Part shown: positions 44,514 to 53,184 of the stretch, one piece after another
Position numbering within the stretch: position 1 is the stretch's first letter
How the letters are laid out: each line of letters begins with the position of its first letter
Source of the DNA: Fodinibius saliphilus
GTDB lineage: Bacteria; Bacteroidota; Rhodothermia; Balneolales; Balneolaceae
DNA: 64,000 nt
Direction: 5' to 3'
Assembly (NCBI RefSeq): GCF_005869845.1
Contig: NZ_VAWF01000001.1
Coordinates: forward strand, 1,550,001-1,614,000
The notes under the pieces: generated by a model
Seen by the model: only the letters and a program-made list of their open reading frames with translations
What the model was told of the DNA's origin: nothing
Database searches by the model: none
Program-made: the position numbers and the translations under genes

Positions 44514-44891
44514 CTACGCTCCCGCACTTTCAAGCATATGCACTATGTCATCATAATGGTGAGTGCTTGCTTGATCCTTGGCGGTCCAACCTCGATCATC
44601 CACCACACTAACATCACTGTGATGTTGAATTAAGAGCTGTACGATATCTTGATAACCGTTGTTCGAGGCCCAATATAAAGCATTTGTTCCACGATTATCT
44701 CGAATATTAACATCAGCTCCATGTTCCAAAAGTATCTGCACAACATTAAGGTGTCCGTGCTTTGCTGCTTTCATCAATGCTGTACGATTGTGCTCATCAG
44801 CAGTATTAACATCTTCGCCATGTTGAAGACGTTGTTTCACTTCTACTCTATCTCCGTTCTCTGCTGCTTCTAGAAAAGCGTTTTCTTCCAT
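44514..44891 (-). CDS. Ankyrin-repeat protein
   Basis: 125 residues made of about four ankyrin repeats with the usual hallmarks (NRTALMKAAKHGHLNVVQILLEHGADVN, NALYWASNNGYQDIVQLLIQHHSD, GWTAKDQASTHHYDDIVHMLES). No signal peptide. Ankyrin repeats mediate protein-protein binding; the partner is unknown. Stand-alone gene between two terminators. Confidence 0.88.
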   Translation of the reverse strand: MEENAFLEAAENGDRVEVKQRLQHGEDVNTADEHNRTALMKAAKHGHLNVVQILLEHGADVNIRDNRGTNALYWASNNGYQDIVQLLIQHHSDVSVVDDRGWTAKDQASTHHYDDIVHMLESAGA

Positions 44892-44990
44892 ATCTCATCT
44901 CCTTCATTAAGTTGAGGTGGGTGTGTATTTATATTTTAAATGATTCCGTGACCAGAGTCAACTTTTGAAGGAGATTAAAACCCTTCTTTA

Positions 44991-45023
44991 AAAAGAACAG
45001 GGGGTGCATATAGCACCCCCTGT
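44991..45023 (-). terminator. Rho-independent terminator of the metallopeptidase gene
   Basis: ACAGGGGGTGC (44997-45007) and GCACCCCCTGT (45013-45023) form a perfect 11 bp stem. On the minus strand TCTTTTT follows. It is 25 bp past the stop. Confidence 0.92.
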
Positions 45024-45048
45024 AAAATAGCTATGGACTATTTCAATC

Positions 45049-46701
45049 TTACTCTAAACCAAGCACTTTTTTTCCCTGTTTAAAAGTAACATCTACGGGA
45101 ATAGATTCCTCAGAAAGGCGATCCAGCGACCGCTGCAGCTGTTCACCGACTTTCCCATACTCTTCAACAAAGGCTTCTACTCCCTCATAATCTCCATCAC
45201 CCTGTAATGTCAGTATTTTATTCGACAAAGAGTCTGTAGCTTTAGCAATCCTGTCAAAGTTAACACGATAGGTATTTGATTCTTCATCATAAGCAAAAGC
45301 TCCTTTTTCCTTAAAATAATTGAATCGAATAAGATTGGCTTTACCATGTGCACTTGAGGAGCCAAAACGAATAGATCGGAAGATACTTGCCATAAAAGTT
45401 ACGTAATTATCTTCTATCGAACCTTCAGTTACCAGCTTGTCTTTTCTTAACTCAGAAACCATATAAAGTCCCAATACATCGGCCTTCCCCTCTTCCAGTG
45501 CTGACGCATACTCTTTTAGAGCTTCCCGCACAGTTCCCTTGTCGGTAATAGTATTTTTAATACCCAGCCCGTGTGCAACTTCGTGGAACATGGTGTTTCC
45601 AAAGAAGGCATCGAAGGTGATATTCTTACGCTGATCTTCAGCAATTAACTCCGCAGAAATCGGCTCTAATATCTTATCGTATTTAGCCCGCATCGCATTT
45701 TTGAGCTGTAACCGCCGTGTACCTTTTTCCAGCTGTACTTCCTCGTCATTGGGCAAATTAATAGCAATAGTTTTGGAGCCAGCATTAGCATCCCCGGCAT
45801 AATAAATGGCATCGTAAGCGTTCAAATCAGAATCGCGGCCCGGTGTTTCCTGTTTATACTTCTCGTCTACCGGTAAACCTTTCTGCAGTTCAGGTAACAC
45901 TTTCGCATATTTTGATAACCGTTCACTCCACTCTTTATCTTTGACTAATACAAAAGTTTCGTGAGCCGCTTTATATCCAAACAGTTGATCTTCATAAGTT
46001 TCGATAGGTCCGATAACAACTTCAATGGTATTCTCTTTCATATCCATCCACGCCATATCACTGGCTCGGTAATTATCTGTTAATAACGCTTCGGCACGGA
46101 GGTTGAGATATTTTTTAAGTCCTTCATCTTCAGCTAATTCTGCTGCTTCCTTTAACTTCTGAGCCGCTTTCTTATGTTGGGCCGAAAAAGCTTCATAATA
46201 GGGGACTGTTTTTAGATCCCCATCATCATCGCGGCGTACCAGCGTATATAAATCATCTTTTTCCTCAGAGTCCCAGTTATTAAATTCCTCTTTCGTCATA
46301 TCACTGGGATAAAAGTTGGCTCCTTCCGGCTTGGCGCCAACACCATTTACAAAAGGCTCGTTGCCATTCAAACGATCCCAGGGGCCATAATTAATTTCTG
46401 CAAAACGCTTCGCCTTGGGATTATCGAGGTTCTCCATCAGCTTACTCTTATCTCCATAGGCCTCCATCCAAAACACCTCTTCCATCTCCTTCGCAGCATC
46501 AATAAGTAGTGGGATCATCTTTTTTTGGTTTTCACTAAGTCCCGACAAATCAGCATCCAGAGTAAACTCGGTATATTGATTTAGCCTATCATCTATACTC
46601 ATCCCTTCTTTTTTGTTATTGGTTGTTTCTGTACAAGAGATCGCCCAAAAAACAGCCAAACAAAGCGTACAAATACTTTTAACAGTTATTGATTTCATCA
46701 T
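45049..46701 (-). CDS. DPP III-like (M49-related) zinc peptidase, lipoprotein
   Basis: About 550 residues. The start at 46701 (ATG ATG) gives a lipoprotein signal: ICTLCLAVFWAISC with lipobox Cys near residue 21. The zinc site reads FHEVAHGLG (about 370), a plain HEXXH, whereas true dipeptidyl peptidase III has HEXXGH. The third ligand motif EEGKAD (about 402) matches the EECRAD-type glutamate. Bacteroidota proteins of this layout are annotated as M49-like or Zn-dependent hydrolases. The likely location is the inner face of the outer membrane or the periplasm, cutting peptides. Its own terminator follows. Confidence 0.82.
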   Translation of the reverse strand: MMKSITVKSICTLCLAVFWAISCTETTNNKKEGMSIDDRLNQYTEFTLDADLSGLSENQKKMIPLLIDAAKEMEEVFWMEAYGDKSKLMENLDNPKAKRFAEINYGPWDRLNGNEPFVNGVGAKPEGANFYPSDMTKEEFNNWDSEEKDDLYTLVRRDDDGDLKTVPYYEAFSAQHKKAAQKLKEAAELAEDEGLKKYLNLRAEALLTDNYRASDMAWMDMKENTIEVVIGPIETYEDQLFGYKAAHETFVLVKDKEWSERLSKYAKVLPELQKGLPVDEKYKQETPGRDSDLNAYDAIYYAGDANAGSKTIAINLPNDEEVQLEKGTRRLQLKNAMRAKYDKILEPISAELIAEDQRKNITFDAFFGNTMFHEVAHGLGIKNTITDKGTVREALKEYASALEEGKADVLGLYMVSELRKDKLVTEGSIEDNYVTFMASIFRSIRFGSSSAHGKANLIRFNYFKEKGAFAYDEESNTYRVNFDRIAKATDSLSNKILTLQGDGDYEGVEAFVEEYGKVGEQLQRSLDRLSEESIPVDVTFKQGKKVLGLE

Positions 46702-46950
46702 TAATGGATACAATTAAATTAAAGTGATTGTTTGAGCAACTAATTAACCACAAATAGAGTATTTAATGTTAAGTTTCCAATATCACTTTTAAAAATGATA
46801 TCTCTTAAAGAGAATAAAAAACACTAGTAAAAAAGATACAAGTATATGCTCTTTTATTGTTGCTCAAATATTAGTTAATTTCGACCATAGTTTTCAGTAC
46901 TCAATTTGAAATTAAAGGTGTCAGTCAATCCTATTTTATATAAACTGTGG

Positions 46951-48222
46951 ATGAGCATGTTCAGTCAGTATCTATTACTGTCAGTATTGGGTTGTCTCTT
47001 TTTGTTGCAACCACAAGCTCAACTTCAAGCCCAAGACAACATTCTTGATCGAGTTTCAGTAGCCCAACGCAGTGATGGTCAGGGATATGTAAGCCGGTTT
47101 CACATGTCTCAACCGGTAGACTCCTTTAATGTGTATCAGCCCAGCATTGACCTTATTCAAATGACCCTGTACAGTAGTAAAATCGATACTACTGAAATAA
47201 ACCTTCCCGAACAGTCTCAGATCTATGATGAAATCAGCTTTTATGATATCCCCAACGGCATCGGTGTTGATCTTTACATCACCAAGGATAAATACTTTAA
47301 AAGCAAAGCATACCACGATGCAAACAGTGACGACCTACTGTTAGGACTTACCACAACAAATAAAATTGATCTCGAGTATGTGACTCGGGATATGGAACCA
47401 CTCATCTGGTCGCGCCTTACTATGAATGCTGAAAGCCTTTTAGTGGATGACACAGATGCTATACCCGACAACCAGCTGAATAGCAACTCTGATTACGATA
47501 AATTTAAAGATAAGCTTAAATTTGATGTCGTCGTTATTGATCCCGGTCATGGAGGACATGATCCAGGTTCAATAGGATATAAGAATGTTAAAGAGAAAGA
47601 TATAGTACTTGATATTGCTAAAAAAGTGGGGGGCTATATTGAAGAACACCTCCCCAATGTAAAAGTAATTTATACCCGCGACGATGATACTTTTGTAGGC
47701 CTAAAAGAACGAGGCAGTATTGCCAACAAGGCGGAAGGGGACCTTTTTATTTCTTTACATTGCAATTCATTTTCATCGCGACAACCTCACGGTACCGAAG
47801 TATACTTTCTGGGGCTAGAAAAAAGTGAAACAGCTCTCGAGGTTATGAAACGTGAGAACAGAGTAGTACGGGCCGATAATGACACTGAACAAAAAGAGCT
47901 AACACAGGAAGAGTTATTAATTTATGAACTTGCAAACAGCGGTTATATAGCAAGCAGTGAACATATAGCCGGTATGCTGGAACACCAATTCGATGATCGT
48001 GCTCAGCGTCGCTCGCGGGGAGTAAAACAAGCTCGTTTTGTTGTTTTATATCACGCCTCAATGCCAGCAGTATTGGTAGAAGCAGGGTTTATAAGTAATC
48101 CCAGCGAAGCCCGATATCTTACTTCAGACTATGGACAAAGCATTATTGCTTCGGCAATATTCCGATCGATACGAAATTACAAAAAGAAATACGAGAAGAG
48201 TCAACACTTTAACACTAAATAA
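46951..48222 (+). CDS. N-acetylmuramoyl-L-alanine amidase (Amidase_3)
   Basis: 423 residues from the ATG at 46951. An in-frame TTG at 46906 exists, but only the later start gives a clean signal peptide (YLLLSVLGCLFLLQPQA, cleavage after AQLQA). Residues about 30-190 are a beta-rich, unassigned region in the place of an AMIN domain. The catalytic part (about 200-420) shows VVIDPGHGGHDPGS (zinc His), EKDIVLDIA (Glu), ISLHCNSF (second His) and LVEAGFISNPSEA (catalytic Glu). It cleaves the amide between MurNAc and L-Ala in periplasmic peptidoglycan, usually for daughter-cell separation. udk follows after 9 bp. Confidence 0.92.
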   Translation: MSMFSQYLLLSVLGCLFLLQPQAQLQAQDNILDRVSVAQRSDGQGYVSRFHMSQPVDSFNVYQPSIDLIQMTLYSSKIDTTEINLPEQSQIYDEISFYDIPNGIGVDLYITKDKYFKSKAYHDANSDDLLLGLTTTNKIDLEYVTRDMEPLIWSRLTMNAESLLVDDTDAIPDNQLNSNSDYDKFKDKLKFDVVVIDPGHGGHDPGSIGYKNVKEKDIVLDIAKKVGGYIEEHLPNVKVIYTRDDDTFVGLKERGSIANKAEGDLFISLHCNSFSSRQPHGTEVYFLGLEKSETALEVMKRENRVVRADNDTEQKELTQEELLIYELANSGYIASSEHIAGMLEHQFDDRAQRRSRGVKQARFVVLYHASMPAVLVEAGFISNPSEARYLTSDYGQSIIASAIFRSIRNYKKKYEKSQHFNTK

Positions 48223-48231
48223 AATCACCAA

Positions 48232-48852
48232 TTGGAATCATTAATTATTGGCGTTGCCGGCGGCAGCGGATCTGGAAAAACAACCGTCGTTAAGCATATT
48301 ATTGAAGCTGTTGGCAAAGAAAACATTTTATTGCTCCAGCATGATTCATACTACCGCGATCTCAAACACCTCCCCTTCGAAGAACGGACCAAACAAAACT
48401 TTGACCATCCTTCTGCCCTTGAAACAGAGTTAATGATTCGTCATCTCAAAGCCCTGAAAGAAGGATACCAGGTAGAAGTACCCATTTATGATTTCACTAA
48501 GCATATTCGTAAAGAAAAAACGAATCTCGTAGAGCCCAAGAAAATAATTCTTATCGACGGTATCCTTATTTTTACTGAGAAAGAATTACGCGATCAGATG
48601 GATATCAAGCTGTATGTAGATACTGATGACGATATTAGGCTACTTCGTAGAATACAACGAGATATCGTAGAACGTGATCGGCAGTTAGAAAATGTACTCT
48701 CTCAGTACCAAAAGTTTGTACGTCCTATGCACCTTGAATTTGTGGAACCAACTAAACGTTATGCCGATATTATTATACCACGCGGCGGTGAAAACCAAGT
48801 TGCACTGGATATGGTGAATGCCCTAATCCAAGAACGATTGCAAAAAAAGTAA
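48232..48852 (+). CDS. udk: Uridine kinase
   Basis: 206 residues. P-loop GVAGGSGSGKTT near residue 8, then HDSYYRD, NFDHPSALE and PIYDFTKHIRK, all signatures of bacterial uridine/cytidine kinase. It phosphorylates uridine and cytidine with ATP or GTP. The start codon must be TTG at 48232, because the first in-frame ATG would remove the P-loop. It is 9 bp after the amidase gene. Confidence 0.94.
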   Translation: MESLIIGVAGGSGSGKTTVVKHIIEAVGKENILLLQHDSYYRDLKHLPFEERTKQNFDHPSALETELMIRHLKALKEGYQVEVPIYDFTKHIRKEKTNLVEPKKIILIDGILIFTEKELRDQMDIKLYVDTDDDIRLLRRIQRDIVERDRQLENVLSQYQKFVRPMHLEFVEPTKRYADIIIPRGGENQVALDMVNALIQERLQKK

Positions 48853-48925
48853 CAACAGGGAATGAAATTGAAGCTCCTATTGCTTCTGTAACTAGGTCAT
48901 TACAAAATAACTAACAGTATCTATT

Positions 48926-49645
48926 ATGGATATAAATGGGAAAATTGGCATTGTTACCGGTGCAAGCAGTGGAATCGGAACGGCATTTAGCAGTGCCCTC
49001 ATTGAGAACGGAGCAACAGTCTACGGATTAGCACGTAGCACCCAAAAGCTGGAAAACATCCAGAAAAAAATGGGTGAGCAATTTATTCCAATTACACTGG
49101 ATATCACTGACTACAAAGCTGTTGAACAATGGATTCAGGATACCTTTTCTGAGCAAAATCAGCCTGACATCCTGATCAATAATGCAGGCCTCGGACGCTT
49201 TGGAGAAGTGGACAAACTTTCTATTAAGGATTGGGATGATATGATTAAGACCAACCTGTCCGGAACGTTTTATATGACCAGGAAATTGGTGCCCTTCATG
49301 AAGACGAATGAATCCGTTTGTCATATCATTAATATTGCTTCTATTGCCGGCAAAATAGGCAATCCACAGCTTACCGGTTATAATGCCTCAAAATTTGGAG
49401 TACGCGGTTTTAGTGAAGCTTTGTTTAAAGAGGTGCGTTATGATGGTATTAAGGTAACTTGTTTTTACCCCGGTTCTATTGCCACCAACTTCTTTGAGCA
49501 AGTTGATATGGATACCCATTCAAACATGATGCAACCCGGTGATGTCGCCAAGGTTATGGTAAATATCCTGCAAACACCAGATAATTTCCTTATTAATGAT
49601 ATCACAATGAGACCTCTAAACCCCAAACCGCCATCAGAGCAATAA
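48926..49645 (+). CDS. SDR family oxidoreductase
   Basis: 239 residues, classical SDR with TGASSGIG (about 11-18), NNAGLG, the catalytic Ser in INIASIAGK and YNASK. ALARS-like sequence after strand 2 (YGLARSTQK) suggests NADP. Unlike the SDR at the left end of the window, all motifs are canonical. The substrate is unknown. It ends 1 bp before the DUF4296 lipoprotein start, so the two are co-transcribed. Confidence 0.92.
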   Translation: MDINGKIGIVTGASSGIGTAFSSALIENGATVYGLARSTQKLENIQKKMGEQFIPITLDITDYKAVEQWIQDTFSEQNQPDILINNAGLGRFGEVDKLSIKDWDDMIKTNLSGTFYMTRKLVPFMKTNESVCHIINIASIAGKIGNPQLTGYNASKFGVRGFSEALFKEVRYDGIKVTCFYPGSIATNFFEQVDMDTHSNMMQPGDVAKVMVNILQTPDNFLINDITMRPLNPKPPSEQ

Positions 49646-49646
49646 A

Positions 49647-50033
49647 ATGTCAAAAGGAATCTACTTACTGCTCTTTCTCTTGGTAAGTGTTACCAGTTGT
49701 AACCTTCTGGATGAGGAAAAACCGGAAAACCTTATTCCTGAAAAAAAATATGTTCCCTTACTGGTTGAATTGCAGCTGTTAAAATCCTATAGCGAAAACT
49801 CCAAAGCTGATACCACTACTATAGACTCACTGACTTCTGAGGTTTATAAGAAATATGCAGTAACGAAAAACCAATTTCATCTAAGCCATACATATTACCA
49901 GCAATCGCCCAAAGAGCAGAAAGACCGAGTGGAACAAGCAATTGAAGAACTAAAAATGGAATTGGTATCCGAACAACAAGACACAACCTCTACTCCCCAC
50001 CCGGAGAAACAACCTACAGAAATTGAAAAATAG
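49647..50033 (+). CDS. DUF4296 lipoprotein
   Basis: 128 residues. Lipoprotein signal GIYLLLFLLVSVTSC with the lipobox Cys at about 18, then ENLIPEKKYVPLLVELQLLKSY, which matches the DUF4296 domain found almost only in Bacteroidota and relatives. Helical, with a charged Thr/Gln/Pro-rich tail. Function unknown. It follows the SDR by 1 bp and is convergent with recQ, whose stop is 3 bp away. Confidence 0.85.
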   Translation: MSKGIYLLLFLLVSVTSCNLLDEEKPENLIPEKKYVPLLVELQLLKSYSENSKADTTTIDSLTSEVYKKYAVTKNQFHLSHTYYQQSPKEQKDRVEQAIEELKMELVSEQQDTTSTPHPEKQPTEIEK

Positions 50034-50036
50034 TAA

Positions 50037-51962
50037 CTATGCTTTCCAATGAAATTTATCTGCTTCTGAAAAGACTTTCTGTTCTCTCATTAAATAACTT
50101 AACGATTGTTTAATTCGTGCTTCACTCCATTCAAAATTAGCACGTATTTGTTCAAATGATTTTGGCCCATCACTTAACAGCTCCTTAAGCCGACGGAGAT
50201 CACTATCTGATACAGCTGACTCATGTTTTTGTTTAGACAAACAATTATCACAATGTCCACAGTTTGCTACTTTTTCTTCACCAAAATAATGTCTTAAATA
50301 CTTTTCGCGACACTCATCTGTTTTTATATATCCGATCATATATTCCAATTTTTCCAAGAGTGTATCCCGATGTTTTTCCAGCTCCTGCTTACTTAACTCC
50401 AAGGTAGCCTGGCGTTCATCAATAAGATGTATAAGGGGCAGTGTTCCAGTAGATTCAAATATTAACATCTGATCATGATCTTGCAGAACCTGTAATCCTT
50501 TTCTTAATCCATTGGGAGACACGCCAATCTTCTCTTGGATATAATCGAACTTCATATACTTCATTTCCCCAAATGCTTCTCCTCCAAACTGTCGAAACAA
50601 TGTATCCAGAAAATCAGCTTTTCTTTGATTATCCATATCTTCAATTTGTCTGCGGATATAATCAGGGCTTACAACAAACTGAATACCTATTTGAGGCTTC
50701 AAATGCTCAATAAGATGAACTACTCCTAACTGGTTCAATACATCCAGTGATGATTCTACAATACGCTTGGAACTCCCGGATCGCTTTTTAAGTGCTTCAA
50801 TGGAAACTTGTTTTGCCTCTTCCATTTCAGATCCTACGGCCAAATTAAGATGGTCACAAAGCACATCATATACGTGTTGCAGTTCCTCTTTGCTTGGATA
50901 AGAATCCTTGATACGTTTTTCTGCAACTATTGCATCAGCCGGTTTAAACAATAATAGTGGAAAACTTTCCTCACCATCTCTTCCTGCCCTACCGGCCTCT
51001 TGGTAATAAGATTCCAGCGAATATGGCATCTCATAGTGAATGACATAGCGGCAATCAGATTTATCAATCCCCATCCCAAAAGCATTTGTAGCTACAACCA
51101 AGGGAGTCTCTCCTCGGATCCAGTCCTGTTGAATCTGTTCACGTTTTGCTGATTCATAACCTGCGTGGTAAGCCTGAGCTTTAACTTTCAACTTCTGTTT
51201 AATAGCCTCGGATAGCTTTTCACAATTTCTTCGTGTGCCACCATAGATTAGTCCTGCCCCCTTTGGCGCTGCTTTGCTTACAGCCTGCAGTATTTTTTTC
51301 TTCTTCTGTTCTGTAATACTTACCCACCACTTTAAATTAGGCCGCTCAAAACCTTTGGAAACCACCGTTGGATTCTCAAATAAAAGGTTTTCTTGGATAT
51401 CTTCACGAACCTCCGGGGTTGCTGTTGCCGTTAAGGCAATCCATGTTACTTCATCTGCTAAATCTTCGAAAGACGGTTTAATCTCGCGATAACTTGGCCG
51501 AAAATCGTGCCCCCATTCCGAAATACAGTGAGCTTCATCAATTGCTACAAGCCGAATATTCAGTTTGGGCATCTCAGCTTTCCACAAATCAGTTTTCAAA
51601 CGTTCCGGCGAACAATACAACAGATCATACATCCCGTTTCGGGCATTGGCAAATCGTTGTTCGATCTCCCATTTAGAGATTGAACTATTAACAAAAGTAG
51701 CAGCAATACCCCGGTCATTGAGCTGTTGCACCTGATCCTGCATCAGGGCTACCAATGGTGATATTACAATGGTAAGTCCCTCAATTACTGTAGCCGGCAC
51801 TTGGTAGCAGACCGATTTCCCCCCGCCTGTAGGAAGTAAAACTAACGTATTTTTTCCAGCTAATACTGATCGAATAGCCTCTTGCTGCCCTGATCGAAAG
51901 TCAGAAAATCCCCAATATTGCTGCAGTGATTGTTGTGCCTTTTGATATAACTCTGAACTCAT
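50037..51962 (-). CDS. recQ: ATP-dependent DNA helicase RecQ
   Basis: 641 residues. Walker [17 protein letters not shown] box [19 protein letters not shown] (with the RecQ aromatic-rich loop), helicase motif [14 protein letters not shown], and the zinc-binding Cys set ([10 protein letters not shown] then NCGHCDNCL). The winged-helix RQC follows. The C-terminus (about 580-641) is a small helical region rather than a clear HRDC domain. RecQ unwinds recombination intermediates. Divergent from the arginine operon. Confidence 0.95.
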   Translation of the reverse strand: MSSELYQKAQQSLQQYWGFSDFRSGQQEAIRSVLAGKNTLVLLPTGGGKSVCYQVPATVIEGLTIVISPLVALMQDQVQQLNDRGIAATFVNSSISKWEIEQRFANARNGMYDLLYCSPERLKTDLWKAEMPKLNIRLVAIDEAHCISEWGHDFRPSYREIKPSFEDLADEVTWIALTATATPEVREDIQENLLFENPTVVSKGFERPNLKWWVSITEQKKKKILQAVSKAAPKGAGLIYGGTRRNCEKLSEAIKQKLKVKAQAYHAGYESAKREQIQQDWIRGETPLVVATNAFGMGIDKSDCRYVIHYEMPYSLESYYQEAGRAGRDGEESFPLLLFKPADAIVAEKRIKDSYPSKEELQHVYDVLCDHLNLAVGSEMEEAKQVSIEALKKRSGSSKRIVESSLDVLNQLGVVHLIEHLKPQIGIQFVVSPDYIRRQIEDMDNQRKADFLDTLFRQFGGEAFGEMKYMKFDYIQEKIGVSPNGLRKGLQVLQDHDQMLIFESTGTLPLIHLIDERQATLELSKQELEKHRDTLLEKLEYMIGYIKTDECREKYLRHYFGEEKVANCGHCDNCLSKQKHESAVSDSDLRRLKELLSDGPKSFEQIRANFEWSEARIKQSLSYLMREQKVFSEADKFHWKA

Positions 51963-52112
51963 AACAGTTTTAAAATGCGAGTCGTTGTTTGAGACAACAT
52001 CACCATTATCCGTGAAATAAAAAAGGCTGTGTTAGCATTTGAGTATTACTGTAATGAATTACCCGTAAAGAACTGTTTCGCTCATTTTCACGCACAGTAA
52101 TGATCTATAATT

Positions 52113-52144
52113 AAAAGTAAGACAGGTTAAGTGTCTTTACTTTT
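52113..52144. repeat. Inverted repeat upstream of the arg leader
   Basis: AAAAGTAAGACA (52113-52124) and TGTCTTTACTTTT (52132-52144) pair with one bulged base around a 7-base loop. No gene ends here on the plus strand, so it is more likely an operator or RNA element than a terminator. Confidence 0.45.
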
Positions 52145-52282
52145 ATAACAAAAAATAGCAGATCTTTATAAGCCATAACTCACTGCCAGACAATATTTTA
52201 TAGCACTTTTACACCCCAATTAAACTTTGGAATAAATTTCTTCTTGCCTTTTTATTCAGAAGCCCGGAGTTTATATGACTCA

Positions 52283-52387
52283 ATGAAAACAAAAGGAACA
52301 CATATCACTTTTTCTAGCGACAGCTCACCTGTTGCAGGCATCTCTACGTTCCGCTTTCGTGTACGGCCACGGCCCGTTCGGGTCTAA
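52283..52387 (+). CDS. Putative arginine leader peptide (34 residues)
   Basis: ATG at 52283, TAA at 52385-52387. The first 23 residues are ordinary (MKTKGTHITF...), but the last eleven read RFRVRPRPVRV, with five Arg encoded by CGC, CGT, CGG, CGG and CGG. It lies 125 bp upstream of the first gene of the complete arginine operon and is followed by alternative hairpins. Amino-acid leader peptides used for attenuation carry repeated codons for the end product in just this position. GAGTTTAT at 52267-52274, before the start, is fully complementary to ATAAACTC at 52388-52395, just after the stop. No other gene or ORF explains this stretch. Not demonstrated to be expressed. Confidence 0.6.
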   Translation: MKTKGTHITFSSDSSPVAGISTFRFRVRPRPVRV

Positions 52388-52392
52388 ATAAA

Positions 52393-52430
52393 CTCTCCTT
52401 ATGGAGGGTACTCAGTACTGTATCCTCCAT
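52393..52430 (+). promoter_or_regulatory. Mutually exclusive hairpins, candidate attenuator
   Basis: CTCTCC (52393-52398) can pair with GGAGGG (52403-52408) across a TTAT loop. Alternatively ATGGAGG (52401-52407) pairs with CCTCCAT (52424-52430). The two cannot coexist. The second is followed 15 bases later by a T5 run (52446-52450), so it is not a textbook terminator; Rho or translational effects are possible. Confidence 0.5.
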
Positions 52431-52465
52431 CCGACAACACAACTCTTTTTCTAACTATCAATTAA

Positions 52466-52494
52466 TTATCAGCGCATAACTTTATCGCTGATAA
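52466..52494. repeat. 9 bp palindrome before the first arg gene
   Basis: TTATCAGCG (52466-52474) and CGCTGATAA (52486-52494) are perfect complements around an 11-base loop, ending 18 bp before the start codon. As RNA it would place a hairpin next to the ribosome-binding region; as DNA it could be an operator. Confidence 0.6.
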
Positions 52495-52512
52495 AATTAA
52501 CATCGCCGTACG

Positions 52513-53181
52513 ATGGATATTTCAATCACTGTAGCTGGTACCCAGCATCTGAGCTATGCCGAAAAAATCTGTGCCTTGATGGAAGAAGCCGCCAAACAAC
52601 GTGGCACCGGAATTGCCAAAAGGGCCCCGGAGTACATCCAGACAAAGATTAATGAAGGCAAAGCTGTTATTGCTATCGACCAGACTAACGGACAATTGGC
52701 CGGCTTTTGCTACATCGAAAACTGGGATCACGACAATTATATTGCTAATTCCGGCCTTATTGTGCACCCTCACTATCGAAAGCTGGGGCTTGGCAGAAAA
52801 ATCAAAAAACAGATTTTCGAACTCTCAAAAGAGAAATATCCTGATGCCAAAATTTTTGGTATCACCACCAGTATGGCTGTAATGAAAATTAATTCTGATA
52901 TGGGCTACAAGCCCGTAACCTTTGCGGAACTAACGCAAGACGAGAAATTCTGGAAAGGCTGTCAGAGCTGCCCCAACTATGATATTCTGACCAGTAAAGA
53001 GCGAAAAGGCTGTCTTTGCACGGGGATGTTATACGATCCTGAAAAAGAGGATACACCATCATCACAGGCTAATGATTCGCAAAAAGCGAAACGCTGGGAA
53101 GCATTCAAACGCTTCCTGCGGCTGCACAGATATAACATCCAGCGCAAAACAAAATCCCTTTTCACTTTTAATACTGACTAA
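52513..53181 (+). CDS. GNAT acetyltransferase, probable N-acetylglutamate synthase of the arg operon
   Basis: 222 residues. GNAT core with the acetyl-CoA loop HPHYRKLGLGRKIKK (about 85-100) and MAVMKINSDMGYKPV. A Cys-rich segment follows (KGCQSCPNYDILTSKERKGC, about 155-175), then a basic tail. The same type of gene stands first in arginine operons of many Bacteroidota, which lack classical argA/argJ. It is therefore the best candidate for acetylating glutamate. It lies 3 bp before argG. The Cys pair set could bind zinc. Confidence 0.8.
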   Translation: MDISITVAGTQHLSYAEKICALMEEAAKQRGTGIAKRAPEYIQTKINEGKAVIAIDQTNGQLAGFCYIENWDHDNYIANSGLIVHPHYRKLGLGRKIKKQIFELSKEKYPDAKIFGITTSMAVMKINSDMGYKPVTFAELTQDEKFWKGCQSCPNYDILTSKERKGCLCTGMLYDPEKEDTPSSQANDSQKAKRWEAFKRFLRLHRYNIQRKTKSLFTFNTD

Positions 53182-53184
53182 CCA

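Larger units (their letters stand above)
51963..52512. promoter_or_regulatory. 550 bp leader region between recQ and the arginine operon
   Basis: This is the longest gene-free stretch in the window apart from the tonB pseudogene. It contains an inverted repeat (52113-52144), an Arg-rich short ORF (52283-52387), two overlapping hairpins (52393-52430) and a 9 bp palindrome (52466-52494) just before the first arg gene. The AT-rich part 51963-52280 must hold the promoters for recQ and the arg operon. I see no clean Bacteroidota TAnnTTTG box. Confidence 0.6.

Noticed and set aside
51974-51991. Five-codon ORF (MRVVV) near the recQ start as another leader peptide
   Set aside because: Too short, with only one Arg, and no associated hairpin with the right spacing.
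52201-52240. AAACTTTG near 52222 as a Bacteroidota -7 promoter element
   Set aside because: It deviates from TAnnTTTG in spacing or first base and has no TTG at the expected -33 distance.
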